64,000 bases of DNA from Janthinobacterium sp. TB1-E2 (GTDB taxonomy: Bacteria > Pseudomonadota > Gammaproteobacteria > Burkholderiales > Burkholderiaceae_D): the NCBI RefSeq assembly GCF_036885605.1, contig NZ_CP142523.1:5766001-5830000 (forward strand). The letters run 5' to 3'. A model generated the notes under the pieces. The model ran no database searches. It had not been told where the DNA came from and saw only the letters and a list, made by a program, of their open reading frames with translations. The position numbers and the translations under genes were made by a program. Below, one piece after another: positions 28,069-36,538 of this stretch. Within the stretch, counting starts at the first letter, position 1. The number at the start of each line of letters is the position of its first letter.

Positions 28069-28412
28069 CGCCGCGACAGGCGCAGCACGTCGGGCGTCGC
28101 TTCGACGATATCGATCACGTCCTGTGCCCCGGCGCCATCACCGAGCGCATAGCGGCCCATGCCCAGGGGTACAAGCCGGGTCACGGGGCCGGCGCGGGGC
28201 CGGTCGTCGGGGCCGGGCGCCATCGGCGTCAAGGTCGCCGCCCCTTGCGCCATGGCGCCGGCGGGCGCGCCGAATTCGAGCACCTTGCGCCCCTTGCGGC
28301 TGGGAGGAAAGACGAACGTGGCCGTGGGCCGGTACACCTCGATGCCGTCCGCATCCTCCTCGAACGAGTGCGTCCAGCTGCCGCTGGGCAGTGCCGTTGT
28401 CATGCCATGCAT
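28065..28412 (-). CDS. hypothetical protein downstream of the M43 protease gene
   Basis: A 115-residue protein I do not recognise. ATG 28412 is chosen because GAGGGAGGG lies just upstream; an earlier start would run into the protease gene. The sequence is mostly soluble, with ATFVFPPSRKGRKVLEFG, an Ala/Gly/Pro-rich middle and an acidic C-terminal region (AQDVIDIVEATPDVLRL). There is no signal peptide. It follows the lectin-protease gene after 13 bases, so the two are likely cotranscribed. A role as an inhibitor or chaperone of the protease is possible but unsupported. Confidence 0.6.
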   Translation of the reverse strand: MHGMTTALPSGSWTHSFEEDADGIEVYRPTATFVFPPSRKGRKVLEFGAPAGAMAQGAATLTPMAPGPDDRPRAGPVTRLVPLGMGRYALGDGAGAQDVIDIVEATPDVLRLSRR

Positions 28413-28425
28413 GGCGATCCCTCCC

Positions 28426-30732
28426 TCAAAAGCACGATACCACGCCGCCCAGGTTTTCATAGCCGCTCACGGAGGGCGACCAGGCCCCGCCGTTCCAAGC
28501 CTTGTGGAACAGCGCGCCATTCGTGCCCGTGACAAACACGTCGAGGCGGTCCGGCGCCCAGGCCGTGGCGCGCGGACGCGAAGTACACACGCCGCCCAGG
28601 TTGTCAAAGCCCGTCAGGGAAGGCGACCAGGCCGTGCCGTTCCAGGCCTTGTGATACAGGGCGCTGTCCGTGCCGATGACGAACAGGTCGAGCCGGTCCG
28701 GCGCCCACGACACGGCTTCCACCTCGCCCACGCAGATACCGCCCAGGCGCTCGAAACCATCGTTGGAAGGCCCCCATTTCGCGCCATCCCACCATTTATG
28801 GTACAGCGCGCCATCGGTACCCGTGACAAAGACGTCGAGGCGGTCCGGTCCCCACGCCACGGCCTTCGGCGACGAGGTGCAGATGCCGCCCAGCCGTTCA
28901 TAGCCCGTCAGCGACGGTCCCCAGGCCGTGCCGTCCCACCACTTGTGGTACAGGGCCCGGTCCATGCCGACGACGAAGACATCGAGGCGGTTCGGCCCCC
29001 AGGCCACAGCTTCCGGCTGGCCCAGGCAGATGCCGCCCATGGCTTCGTACCCGGTCAGCGACGGCCCCCAGGCCGATCCGTTCCACCATTTGTGATACAG
29101 GCCGCGGTCCGTGCCGACGACAAACACGTCGAGGCGGTTCGGCCCCCAGGCCACGGCGCGCGGGTCGCCCACGCACAGGCCGCCCATCGCTTCATAGCCG
29201 GTCAGTGACGGTCCCCAGGCCGTGCCGTTCCACCACTTATGGAACAAGCCGCTGTCGGTGCCCGTGACGAACACGTCGAGCCGGTTCGGCCCCCACGACA
29301 CCACTTGCGGCGCACTGGTGCAAATGCCGCCCTGGGCTTCATAGCCGCTGACGGACGGCGCCCAGGCCGTGCCATTCCAGGCCTTGTGATACAGGGCGCG
29401 GTCCATGCCAACGACGAAGACATCGAGGCGGCTTGCCCCCCAGGCCACGACGGGAGAGGAGCTTTGGCGTGGCGTGGCGCCTGCGCCAGTACCGCCCGTG
29501 CCGATGCTGGCGCGCGGGCCATCGAGGCAAGCCTGCATACGCGCCACCTGGCCCGCCGTGAACATGAACATGGCGGGATCGTCGACGTAATCCATGTAGT
29601 TCATGAACATGTCGCCATTCGGTCCGTTATTGCATGACACCTGGGGAAACGAAGGCTGGCCCGTGTTCGGCCCGCCCTGGTTCGGCGTGTCGGCCACGTT
29701 GTCCGTGCCCGAGCATCCGGTGCCGTCGTCGCCCCAGATATGGTTCAGGTTCAGCCAGTGGCCGATTTCATGCGTTGCCGTGCGCCCCAGGTGGAACGGC
29801 GGCGCCGCCGTGCCCGTCGTGCCAAAGGCCGATTGCAGGATCACCACGCCATCGGTGGCGGCCGGGCCGCCAGGAAACTGCGCGTAACCGAGCAAGCCGC
29901 CACCGAGCTGGCACACCCAGATATTCAGGTAACTGTCGGCCGGCCAGGCATCCATGCCGCCCGTCGCCTGCGACTTGACCGCATCGTCCGCGCCAAACGA
30001 GGCCACCGTCGTCTGGCGCCGCTCGATGCCGCTGGTGGCCGCGCCATGCGGATCGGTCGTGGCCAGCGCGAACTCCACGCGCGCATCGGCCGTCAACGGC
30101 AGGAATGGCGCCGGCGTGCTGTTGACATCGGGGTTGACGCGCCGGAAGTCGCGATTGAGCACATCGATCTGGCTGGCGATCTGCGCATTCGAGATATTCT
30201 GCTCGGCCGTATTCCACACCACGTGCACCACCACCGGAATGTGCGTCACGCCGGAACGCCCGGCAATGCTGGCGTCGCCCTCGTACAGTCCCGCCAGGTT
30301 TTCAATATCGGCGCGCACGTTCGCGTACGCCGGATCTTCGGTCAGCAGGCGGCGATGCACGTCCATCGTGGCGCAGGTGCGCTTCTGCGGAGTGCCGCCC
30401 CCCTGCCCGCCGCCCTGTCCTCCATCACCGCCCATGCCGCCACTCCCGCCACCATCGCCTCCCATGCCACCGCCAACGCCCACCTGCATGCAACTGGCGC
30501 CCGCCATGCCCTGCGATGGCTGCTGCATGCCGCCGCCCGGCATGGCACCGGCATACACGGCTGCCGCGCCCTGGGTGAGCGCCGCCTGGTCCGCGTACGA
30601 CACGCCCAGGCGCGGCCCCGGCATGGAATCCGCCGCCTGGGCATCGGCCTGCACATCGCCCTCGACCGGCATGGCTGGCATGCTTTCGGCCGAACTGGTG
30701 GCCGGCGTTTTTTTCGTTTTAGCGGTGCTCAT
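28426..30732 (-). CDS. M43-type zinc metalloprotease fused to a seven-repeat PLL-like lectin domain
   Basis: A 768-residue protein. ATG 30732 follows GAAGGAGA. Residues 1-~135 are low-complexity, with Gly/Met-rich runs (GGGMGGDGGGSGGMGGDGG), and no classical signal peptide. Residues ~140-430 form the protease: PVVVHVVWNTAEQNISNAQI, the zinc motif HEIGHWLNLNHIWGDD (His ~320), and a Met-turn region MNYMDYVDD, all typical of pappalysin-like M43 peptidases. From ~residue 430 to the end are seven ~48-residue repeats of the form WGPNRLDVFVVGTDxxLYHK...WNGTAWGPSLTGYE.GGIC, like Photorhabdus PLL-type seven-bladed propeller lectins. It probably binds a sugar and cleaves proteins on a target surface; the export route is unclear. 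Confidence 0.85.
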   Translation of the reverse strand: MSTAKTKKTPATSSAESMPAMPVEGDVQADAQAADSMPGPRLGVSYADQAALTQGAAAVYAGAMPGGGMQQPSQGMAGASCMQVGVGGGMGGDGGGSGGMGGDGGQGGGQGGGTPQKRTCATMDVHRRLLTEDPAYANVRADIENLAGLYEGDASIAGRSGVTHIPVVVHVVWNTAEQNISNAQIASQIDVLNRDFRRVNPDVNSTPAPFLPLTADARVEFALATTDPHGAATSGIERRQTTVASFGADDAVKSQATGGMDAWPADSYLNIWVCQLGGGLLGYAQFPGGPAATDGVVILQSAFGTTGTAAPPFHLGRTATHEIGHWLNLNHIWGDDGTGCSGTDNVADTPNQGGPNTGQPSFPQVSCNNGPNGDMFMNYMDYVDDPAMFMFTAGQVARMQACLDGPRASIGTGGTGAGATPRQSSSPVVAWGASRLDVFVVGMDRALYHKAWNGTAWAPSVSGYEAQGGICTSAPQVVSWGPNRLDVFVTGTDSGLFHKWWNGTAWGPSLTGYEAMGGLCVGDPRAVAWGPNRLDVFVVGTDRGLYHKWWNGSAWGPSLTGYEAMGGICLGQPEAVAWGPNRLDVFVVGMDRALYHKWWDGTAWGPSLTGYERLGGICTSSPKAVAWGPDRLDVFVTGTDGALYHKWWDGAKWGPSNDGFERLGGICVGEVEAVSWAPDRLDLFVIGTDSALYHKAWNGTAWSPSLTGFDNLGGVCTSRPRATAWAPDRLDVFVTGTNGALFHKAWNGGAWSPSVSGYENLGGVVSCF
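28429..29445 (-). repeat. seven tandem ~144-base coding repeats (lectin propeller)
   Basis: These are the DNA copies of the seven WGPxRLDVFVxGTD blades. The middle copies (about 28870-29300) are nearly identical, the outer ones more diverged, which suggests recent expansion or homogenisation of the centre. Confidence 0.85.
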
Positions 30733-30835
30733 GATGTCTCCTTCGTCTATTTGCCAATTCACTATGGCACGGCGAAAAGAGGAGCACTTGCGCGAGATCA
30801 AGGCTGGCAAGCGGCGCCAGGGAAAAGTGGCGGAC

Positions 30836-30865
30836 GAAAAAAAAGACAGCCGAAGCTGTCTTTTT
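30836..30865 (-). terminator. intrinsic terminator after the Ala/Lys-rich gene
   Basis: AAAAAGACAGC - CGAA - GCTGTCTTTTT forms a perfect stem with U-runs in both directions. On the minus strand it follows the stop of the Ala/Lys-rich gene and precedes the protease promoter. Confidence 0.85.
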
Positions 30866-30896
30866 GGCTTGCAGGCCGAAGCCCGCAAACGGTGCA

Positions 30897-31373
30897 TTAC
30901 TTGGCGGCGGCGGCCTTGACTTCAGCGTCGGCCTTGGCCTTGGCTTCTTCCGTCTTGGTGGCGGCGATGGCTTTATCGGCGTTCGCTTCCACTTTTTCCT
31001 TGGCGACCTTGGCGTCCGCTTTCACGGAGGTTTTGCCCGCTTTCGCATCGGCCTTGGCGGCAGCTTTGTCAGCCTTGGCTTGCGCCTTCATCTTGTCTTC
31101 CGGATCGGCGTCGACCACTTTGTCGTGGGCCTTGGCCTTGGTTTTATTTGCCTTGTGCTGGGCGTCGGCTTTCTTTTCGTCGGCCTTCATTTCGGCCTTG
31201 GCCACGTTGGCGTCAGCCTTGGCATCGACTTTGGCTTCCTTGTTGGCAGCCTTGTTGATGTCATGCTGCGCAGACGCCTGGGCGCTGGCAACGGCTGGGG
31301 TCACTGGCGACGTTTGCGCGATGGCAGCGGTGGCAAACAGGGTAGCGATCAGGGTGGCGAGTAATTTGTTCAT
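30897..31373 (-). CDS. exported Ala/Lys-rich low-complexity protein
   Basis: A 158-residue protein. The signal peptide MNKLLATLIATLFATAAIAQ ends near residue 20. The mature part is made almost wholly of Ala, Lys, Asp and Glu in a quasi-repeated K/A/D pattern (for example KADKAAAKADAKAGKTSVKA), predicting one long charged helix or coiled coil. It resembles TolA-like or histone-H1-like tails by composition only. AAAGG lies before the ATG at 31373. It is a single-gene unit with its own terminator. Function unknown; an envelope spacer, stress or nucleic-acid-binding role is possible. Confidence 0.75.
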   Translation of the reverse strand: MNKLLATLIATLFATAAIAQTSPVTPAVASAQASAQHDINKAANKEAKVDAKADANVAKAEMKADEKKADAQHKANKTKAKAHDKVVDADPEDKMKAQAKADKAAAKADAKAGKTSVKADAKVAKEKVEANADKAIAATKTEEAKAKADAEVKAAAAK

Positions 31374-31510
31374 GATGAGACCTTTCAATATGGTTTAATT
31401 TTATTCTTACTAAAGGCGGGCAAAATGCTCAAAATTTGCCAGGCATCGCGCTGTTTCTTGATGTAGCGCAATGGCATGACTTCATAGTAAAGATATCTGG
31501 CAAACCACAC

Positions 31511-31526
31511 AGTGCGTTAGCGCACT
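31511..31526 (-). terminator. possible terminator after the acetate kinase gene
   Basis: The perfect stem AGTGCG-TTAG-CGCACT lies 62 bases past the ackA stop. The following minus-strand bases are only modestly T-rich, so function is uncertain. Confidence 0.35.
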
Positions 31527-31587
31527 CAACGGAAAATATGTGCAAATCAGCAAATTTCCCACTGGGTGCGATGCAGGTCTCATAGCC

Positions 31588-32805
31588 TCATGCGCCCACG
31601 GCCAGCGCCGCGTGGCGGGCAGCCACCCATTCCTCGTTGGCCGGCTCCACACCGACCACGATGCGGCTGGCATCGGTGGAAATGCGGCTGGCATTGCGCG
31701 CATTCGCCTCCCCGTCAAGCACGGGGCCGATAAACCCCAGCTCGTCGCAGATGCGCTGGCGCAGCTCGGCGCTGTGCTCGCCGATACCGGCCGTAAACAC
31801 CAGCATGTCCAGCCCACCGAGCACGGCCGTCAGGGCGCCGATCTCGCGCACGATGCGGCGGATATATAAAGCCAGCGCGGCGCGGATGCGTTCTCCCGTC
31901 GCATCCTGCCGGTCCTGCTGCGCCAGCAAGATGGGCGGGTCGGCCGACACGCCCGATACGCCCAGCAAGCCCGACTCGTGGTACAGCACGTGCGCCACTT
32001 TTTCCAGCGACAGTTTTTCGATCTCCATCAGGTAGATCACGGCGCCCGGATCGAGCGAACCGCAGCGCGTGCCCATCATCAGGCCATCGAGCGCCGAAAA
32101 GCCCATGGTGGTGGCCACGCTGTGCAAATTCTCCATCGCGCACAGGCTGGCGCCGCTGCCCAGGTGGGCCACGATAACCTTGCCGCGCGCGGCAGCGCCA
32201 AAACGCTGCTCCAGCACCAGCGACTGGTATTCGTATGACAGGCCGTGGAAGCCATAGCGGCGCAAGCCCCGTTCCCACGCATCGTAAGGTAGGGCCAGCA
32301 TCTGCTCGACCTGCGGCACCGTGTGGTGGAAGGCCGTGTCGAAGCACGCCACCTGGGCGATGTCGGGCCGCGATTCGAGCAGCACCTCGATGGCTTCCAG
32401 CGCGAACGGCTGGTGCAGGGGCGCGAGCGGCACATAACTTTTCAGGTCGGCCAGCACGGAAAAATCGATGCGCACGGGGGCGAAATATTTGCTGCCGCCA
32501 TGCACCACGCGGTGCGCCACGGCGCGCAGCGGACGCCCGTCCAGCTGCGCCACCACTTGCGCGCGGATGTATTCGAGCGCCGCATGATGCGGCTGCTGCG
32601 GATCGAGCTGCAGGCCGACGGCAGGCAGGCCGCCGGCGCGGTAGGTGGCGTTTTCGCGGCCGATGCCTTCGACCTTGCCGCTCCATTGCGCCTGCTGCGG
32701 CAGCACGCCGCCCGCTTGCTCGAACAGAGCGAACTTGATGCTCGACGAACCGCAATTGAGCACGAGGATCAGGGTGCCATCGGCATGTTGGACTGCTGCG
32801 TTCAT
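31588..32805 (-). CDS. ackA: acetate/propionate kinase
   Basis: A 405-residue sugar-kinase-fold enzyme that transfers phosphate between acetyl (or propionyl) phosphate and ADP, making ATP. Motifs: N-terminal LVLNCGSSSIKFALFE, AHRVVHGG, RRYGFHGLSYEY, AHLGSGASLCA, MMGTRCGSLDPG and FTAGIGEHSAELR. Its ATG overlaps the stop of the phosphotransacylase fusion gene by 4 bases, so the two act in sequence: acyl-CoA to acyl-phosphate to acid plus ATP. It is the last gene of the minus-strand cluster headed by an FNR-type box. Chain-length preference (acetate, propionate, butyrate) cannot be read from the sequence. Confidence 0.93.
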   Translation of the reverse strand: MNAAVQHADGTLILVLNCGSSSIKFALFEQAGGVLPQQAQWSGKVEGIGRENATYRAGGLPAVGLQLDPQQPHHAALEYIRAQVVAQLDGRPLRAVAHRVVHGGSKYFAPVRIDFSVLADLKSYVPLAPLHQPFALEAIEVLLESRPDIAQVACFDTAFHHTVPQVEQMLALPYDAWERGLRRYGFHGLSYEYQSLVLEQRFGAAARGKVIVAHLGSGASLCAMENLHSVATTMGFSALDGLMMGTRCGSLDPGAVIYLMEIEKLSLEKVAHVLYHESGLLGVSGVSADPPILLAQQDRQDATGERIRAALALYIRRIVREIGALTAVLGGLDMLVFTAGIGEHSAELRQRICDELGFIGPVLDGEANARNASRISTDASRIVVGVEPANEEWVAARHAALAVGA

Positions 32806-34217
32806 GGCGGCGTGCTCCGGTAATGGTTGGCCAGCATCACGGCGATGGCGCACGAAGCGATGCGGCTGGCGCGCGAGTCGGCCCGGCTGGTGAGGATGAC
32901 GGGAATTTTCGCGCCCAGCACGATGCCGGCGCTGTCCGCGTCGCCCATGTATTCGAGCTGCTTGGCCAGCATGTTGCCGCTTTCCAGGTCCGGCACCAGC
33001 AGGATATCGGCGCGGCCCGCCACCTCGGAGACGATGCCCTTGACGGTGGCGGCGGCGATCGACACGGCGTTGTCGAACGCCAGCGGGCCGTCGAGGATGG
33101 CCCCCGTGATCTGGCCACGGTCGGCCATCTTGCACAGGGCGGCCGCGTCCAGGGTGGCCGGCATGTCCGCGTTCACCGTTTCCACGGCGGCCAGGATGGC
33201 CACGCGCGGGCAGGCCACGCCGATCACGTGGGCCAGGTCGATGGCGTTGCGCACGATGTCGGCCTTCATGGCCAGGTTCGGTGCGATATTGATGGCCGCA
33301 TCCGTGATGATGAAGGGGCGCGGATACGCGGGCGTCTGCATCAGGAAACAGTGGCTGATACGGCGCTTGGTGCGCAGGCCGGCGCTGGCCGACAGCACGG
33401 CCGACATCAGTTCATCCGTGTGCAGGCTGCCCTTCATCAAGGCTTCCACTTCGCCCTTGCCCGCCAGTTCGGCGCCGCGCGCGGCGGCCGCATGGCTATG
33501 CTCGACGTCCTCGATGGCGATGCCGTCCAGGCTCAGGCCCGCTTCGGCCGCCACCGCTTCCAGGCGCGCGCGCGGGGCCACCAGCACGGGCGTGATCAGG
33601 CCGGCCGCATGCGCGTCGAGCGCGCCGGACAGGCTCAGTTCATCGCAAGGATGGATCACGGCTACCCTGATCGGGCCCAGGGTGCGCGCGTGCTCGAGCA
33701 GGCGGCGCGTGCCGTCGCCGTTATGCAGGCGCACTTCGGGCAAGGTGGCGCGCGCCCGCTCGATCTGCTCGGCGGGCGCGATCACCTGCGCCTCGCCCTC
33801 GAGCACCACAGCGCCATGCTGGTTGACGCAGCGGCAAGCGAGGGTCACGTGGCGGCTGCGCGGTTCCAGCGCCGTGACGGTGACGCTGATGGCCAGGGTA
33901 TCGCCCACGCGCACCGGTTGCAAAAAGCGCAGGGTCTGGCCCGTGTAGACGGTGCCGGCGCCGGGCAGGCGCGTGCCCAGCACGGCGGAAATGAGGGAAG
34001 CGCCCCACATGCCGTGCGCGATCACGCCCTGGTAGCGGGTGGCGGCGGCAAATTCCGTATCGAGGTGCTGCGGGTTGTCATCGCCCGACATCACCGCGAA
34101 CAGGGCGATATCGTCCATGCTCAGGGTGCGCGTGATGCTGGCCGTGTCGCCGATGGCGATCTGGTCGAAGGTGCGGTTGCGTACGATATTCAAATCATCG
34201 TCTTGGGAAGTAGTCAT
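32802..34217 (-). CDS. bifunctional MaoC-type enoyl-CoA hydratase / phosphate acyltransferase
   Basis: A 471-residue fusion. Residues ~12-150 are a MaoC/(R)-specific hydratase domain with the hydratase-2 motif SGDDNPQHLD (catalytic Asp and His) and GVIAHGMWGASL. Residues ~160-465 are a Pta/Ptb phosphotransacylase domain (EALMKGSLHTDELM, ITDAAINIAPNL, LVPDLESGNMLAKQLEYMG). It could hydrate an enoyl-CoA to (R)-3-hydroxyacyl-CoA and swap CoA for phosphate on an acyl-CoA. It lies 9 bases after the DUF3141 gene and overlaps ackA. This fusion is known as an annotated architecture; its physiological substrate is not established as far as I know. Confidence 0.9.
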   Translation of the reverse strand: MTTSQDDDLNIVRNRTFDQIAIGDTASITRTLSMDDIALFAVMSGDDNPQHLDTEFAAATRYQGVIAHGMWGASLISAVLGTRLPGAGTVYTGQTLRFLQPVRVGDTLAISVTVTALEPRSRHVTLACRCVNQHGAVVLEGEAQVIAPAEQIERARATLPEVRLHNGDGTRRLLEHARTLGPIRVAVIHPCDELSLSGALDAHAAGLITPVLVAPRARLEAVAAEAGLSLDGIAIEDVEHSHAAAARGAELAGKGEVEALMKGSLHTDELMSAVLSASAGLRTKRRISHCFLMQTPAYPRPFIITDAAINIAPNLAMKADIVRNAIDLAHVIGVACPRVAILAAVETVNADMPATLDAAALCKMADRGQITGAILDGPLAFDNAVSIAAATVKGIVSEVAGRADILLVPDLESGNMLAKQLEYMGDADSAGIVLGAKIPVILTSRADSRASRIASCAIAVMLANHYRSTPP

Positions 34218-34226
34218 CGTGGTCTT

Positions 34227-36491
34227 CTATACAGGGGTAATGTGTTTGGCCGGTTTGGCTTTGGGGCCGGTAGCGGATGGGCGCGCGTCCGGCGGCAGCG
34301 CCTTCGCCTGTGCCTTGACCGCGCGGTCGAAAACATCCAGCATCTGCTGCAGGCTCGCTTCCTCGTCCGGCGTCGGCGCCTCGGGCACTTGCAGCACTTG
34401 CTGCAGCCACTCGGCCAGCGCACCGATGTCGTCAGGGTCGGCGCGCGACAGCAAGGCCGGCAAGGCGGCGATGGCCGCATCGAAATCATGCAGCATCAGG
34501 CGTGCCTGCTGGCGCACGATACCGCGGAACTCCTCCATGCCGACGTCCTGCCGGTATTGCGGCTTGATCAGTTTGAGGGCCAGGTTGACCCTGCGCTCGT
34601 CGGCGATCATGCGGAAGCGGTAGATATAGAACAGCGCGCGCACGGCCGCTTCCACCAGGCCGCCCCGCTGCATGTCCTCGTCCATCTTGCGCGTTTCGCA
34701 GCGCACGTATTCGCAATGCTCGGGCGAGATGCCGGGATGGGGACGCGGCGGCGTCGTATCGCCGATGGCCTGTCCCGTCAGCGCCTGCACCAGCGGCGAA
34801 CCGTACACCAGGTCGAAGGTGGTTTCCTGTACCGTATCGCGCCAGTCGCGCCAGCCGTTCAAGCCGGCCGTGATGGCGCCGGAAATGGCTTCCTGCATGG
34901 CCAGCAGCGGGTTGTCGGGCGCTACCGGCTGGCGTTGGGCGCGCACTTTTTCCGCCTCCCTGGCCACCAGCCTGGCCAGCGGATTATGGTCGGTCCAGCG
35001 CTCGTACGACACGCGCAGCGGGTGTGCCAGCTGCAGGAAGCGCGCCGTCTGCGGCGTGACCATGGCGCGCACCCACGGCTGCGCAAACGTGCGGTACAGG
35101 GCCAGGTTCACTTCGGACACGCGCGCGGCGGCGGCAAACTTGCGGTCGTTTTCCACGCTCGGTTGCACGATGGCGCGCACGTCGTCGATGCCGCGGTGCT
35201 CGACCTGCAGCACGTAGTCGCCGCTGGCCAGGTCCGCGTTCGGCGTATCGGGCGTCTTGTCGACGATCCGCGCTTCGTAGATGCCGGCCGGCAGCAGGTT
35301 GATCAGGTCGATATTACTGGCGAATTTCTGGTGTTCCTTGTGCCCCACCTTGGCCGATACAAAGATGCCCAGGTGGCCGATGCTGTCGTGCACGGCATAC
35401 ACGATGGTCTGGTCGTGCATCAGCACGTCCTTGTCGTCGCGGTACAGGTCCGTGATCCAGCCCAGCGCCTGCGGCGGCGGCGTGATGTTGTCGCCATTCG
35501 AGCAGAACACGACGATGGGCGAACGGATATTGCGCAAGTCCAGGCGCACGCCGTCGGAGGTGATCAATTCGGCCGTGGCCAGGCGGTTGCCGATGAACAG
35601 ATTGTCGACGATGTACTGCATCTCGACGTCGTTGAGGAAGACGTGGCCGCCCCAGTATTTTTCAAATTCCAGGTAACGGGGCGCTTCCGTATCAATGTTC
35701 GCGTACAAGTTGTACTGCTTGCTCCACAGCGTGTTGGCCGGGTTCAGTTTTTCGAAATTCTGCACCAGGCTGGCGCCGTCGAAGCGGCCGTTGCCCAGGT
35801 CGCCCGCCAGCGCCGTGGCCCAGCTGCCGCCCATCAGGCCGCCCGCGTAGCGCATCGGATTGCGGCCATGCCAGCCGGCCCAGTACGAGACGGGCGCGCC
35901 TGCCACGATGATGGGACCGAACAATTCCGGGCGCATGGCCGCCGTCATGAGGATTTGCCAGCCCGCCTGGCAATTGCCGATGACGACGGGTTTCCCCTCG
36001 CTGTGCGGATGCAGGGCGATGACTTTTTCCAGGAAGGCCGCCTCGGCGTGCATCACGTCTTCCACCGTCTGCCCCGGCACGGGATCGGGCAGGAAGCCGA
36101 TGAAGTAGCACGGATGGCCTGCGCGCAGGGCCACGCCGATCTCGCTCTCGGCCTTGAAGCCGCCGATGCCGGGACCATGGCCGGCGCGCGGATCGACGAC
36201 GACGAATGGCCGCTTCGAGGGATCAGGTTCGGGCGCATCGGGCGTCAGGATGCGCGCCAGGCCGTAGTTGACGGGACGCGCCAGTTCCAGGCCCGACATC
36301 ACCAGTTCGGCGGGGAAGTCGAGCACATTCGGCACTTCCTCGGCCATGTGCTCCTGGTACTGATTGCCGCGCCGGCGCATCACGTCCGCGTACAGCACAA
36401 TGCGCTGCCACGAATCGCGCGCATAGTCGCCCAGCACGCCCAGCGACGGCAAGCCGCCGGTGGAGAAAAATGGTGCAGCTTCAGTCTTCAT
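34227..36491 (-). CDS. DUF3141 alpha/beta hydrolase (PHA-synthase-like)
   Basis: A 754-residue protein of the DUF3141 family. The central alpha/beta hydrolase domain carries the nucleophile elbow VVIGNCQAGWQ (~residues 190-200), where Cys takes the place of Ser, as in the GxCxG box of polyhydroxyalkanoate synthases. Also seen are GQTVEDVMHAEAAFL, IVVFCSNGDNITPPPQAL (acid region) and VHDSIGHLGIF (catalytic His). The C-terminal ~250 residues are helical. ATG 36491 has AAGGA before it; an in-frame ATG at 36506 does not. A hairpin stands directly upstream. With the hydratase/phosphotransacylase gene next, it points to (R)-3-hydroxyacyl-CoA chemistry. Real activity unknown. Confidence 0.85.
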   Translation of the reverse strand: MKTEAAPFFSTGGLPSLGVLGDYARDSWQRIVLYADVMRRRGNQYQEHMAEEVPNVLDFPAELVMSGLELARPVNYGLARILTPDAPEPDPSKRPFVVVDPRAGHGPGIGGFKAESEIGVALRAGHPCYFIGFLPDPVPGQTVEDVMHAEAAFLEKVIALHPHSEGKPVVIGNCQAGWQILMTAAMRPELFGPIIVAGAPVSYWAGWHGRNPMRYAGGLMGGSWATALAGDLGNGRFDGASLVQNFEKLNPANTLWSKQYNLYANIDTEAPRYLEFEKYWGGHVFLNDVEMQYIVDNLFIGNRLATAELITSDGVRLDLRNIRSPIVVFCSNGDNITPPPQALGWITDLYRDDKDVLMHDQTIVYAVHDSIGHLGIFVSAKVGHKEHQKFASNIDLINLLPAGIYEARIVDKTPDTPNADLASGDYVLQVEHRGIDDVRAIVQPSVENDRKFAAAARVSEVNLALYRTFAQPWVRAMVTPQTARFLQLAHPLRVSYERWTDHNPLARLVAREAEKVRAQRQPVAPDNPLLAMQEAISGAITAGLNGWRDWRDTVQETTFDLVYGSPLVQALTGQAIGDTTPPRPHPGISPEHCEYVRCETRKMDEDMQRGGLVEAAVRALFYIYRFRMIADERRVNLALKLIKPQYRQDVGMEEFRGIVRQQARLMLHDFDAAIAALPALLSRADPDDIGALAEWLQQVLQVPEAPTPDEEASLQQMLDVFDRAVKAQAKALPPDARPSATGPKAKPAKHITPV

Positions 36492-36508
36492 GGCTATCCT
36501 TTTCATGC

Positions 36509-36532
36509 AAAAAACGCCGGACCATTCCGGCG
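36509..36532 (-). terminator. terminator/attenuator hairpin inside the cluster
   Basis: On the minus strand the stem CGCCGG-AATGGT-CCGGCG is followed by six U's (36514-36509), a proper intrinsic terminator. It falls between the ABC permease stop (36539) and the DUF3141 ATG (36491), leaving no room for a separate promoter, so it is likely a partial terminator that lowers expression of the three downstream genes. Confidence 0.75.
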
Positions 36533-36538
36533 CGGGAG

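Noticed and set aside
28429..29445. Tandem repeats considered as a CRISPR or satellite array
   Set aside because: The 144-base period keeps frame and encodes lectin blades; there are no short repeat/spacer units.
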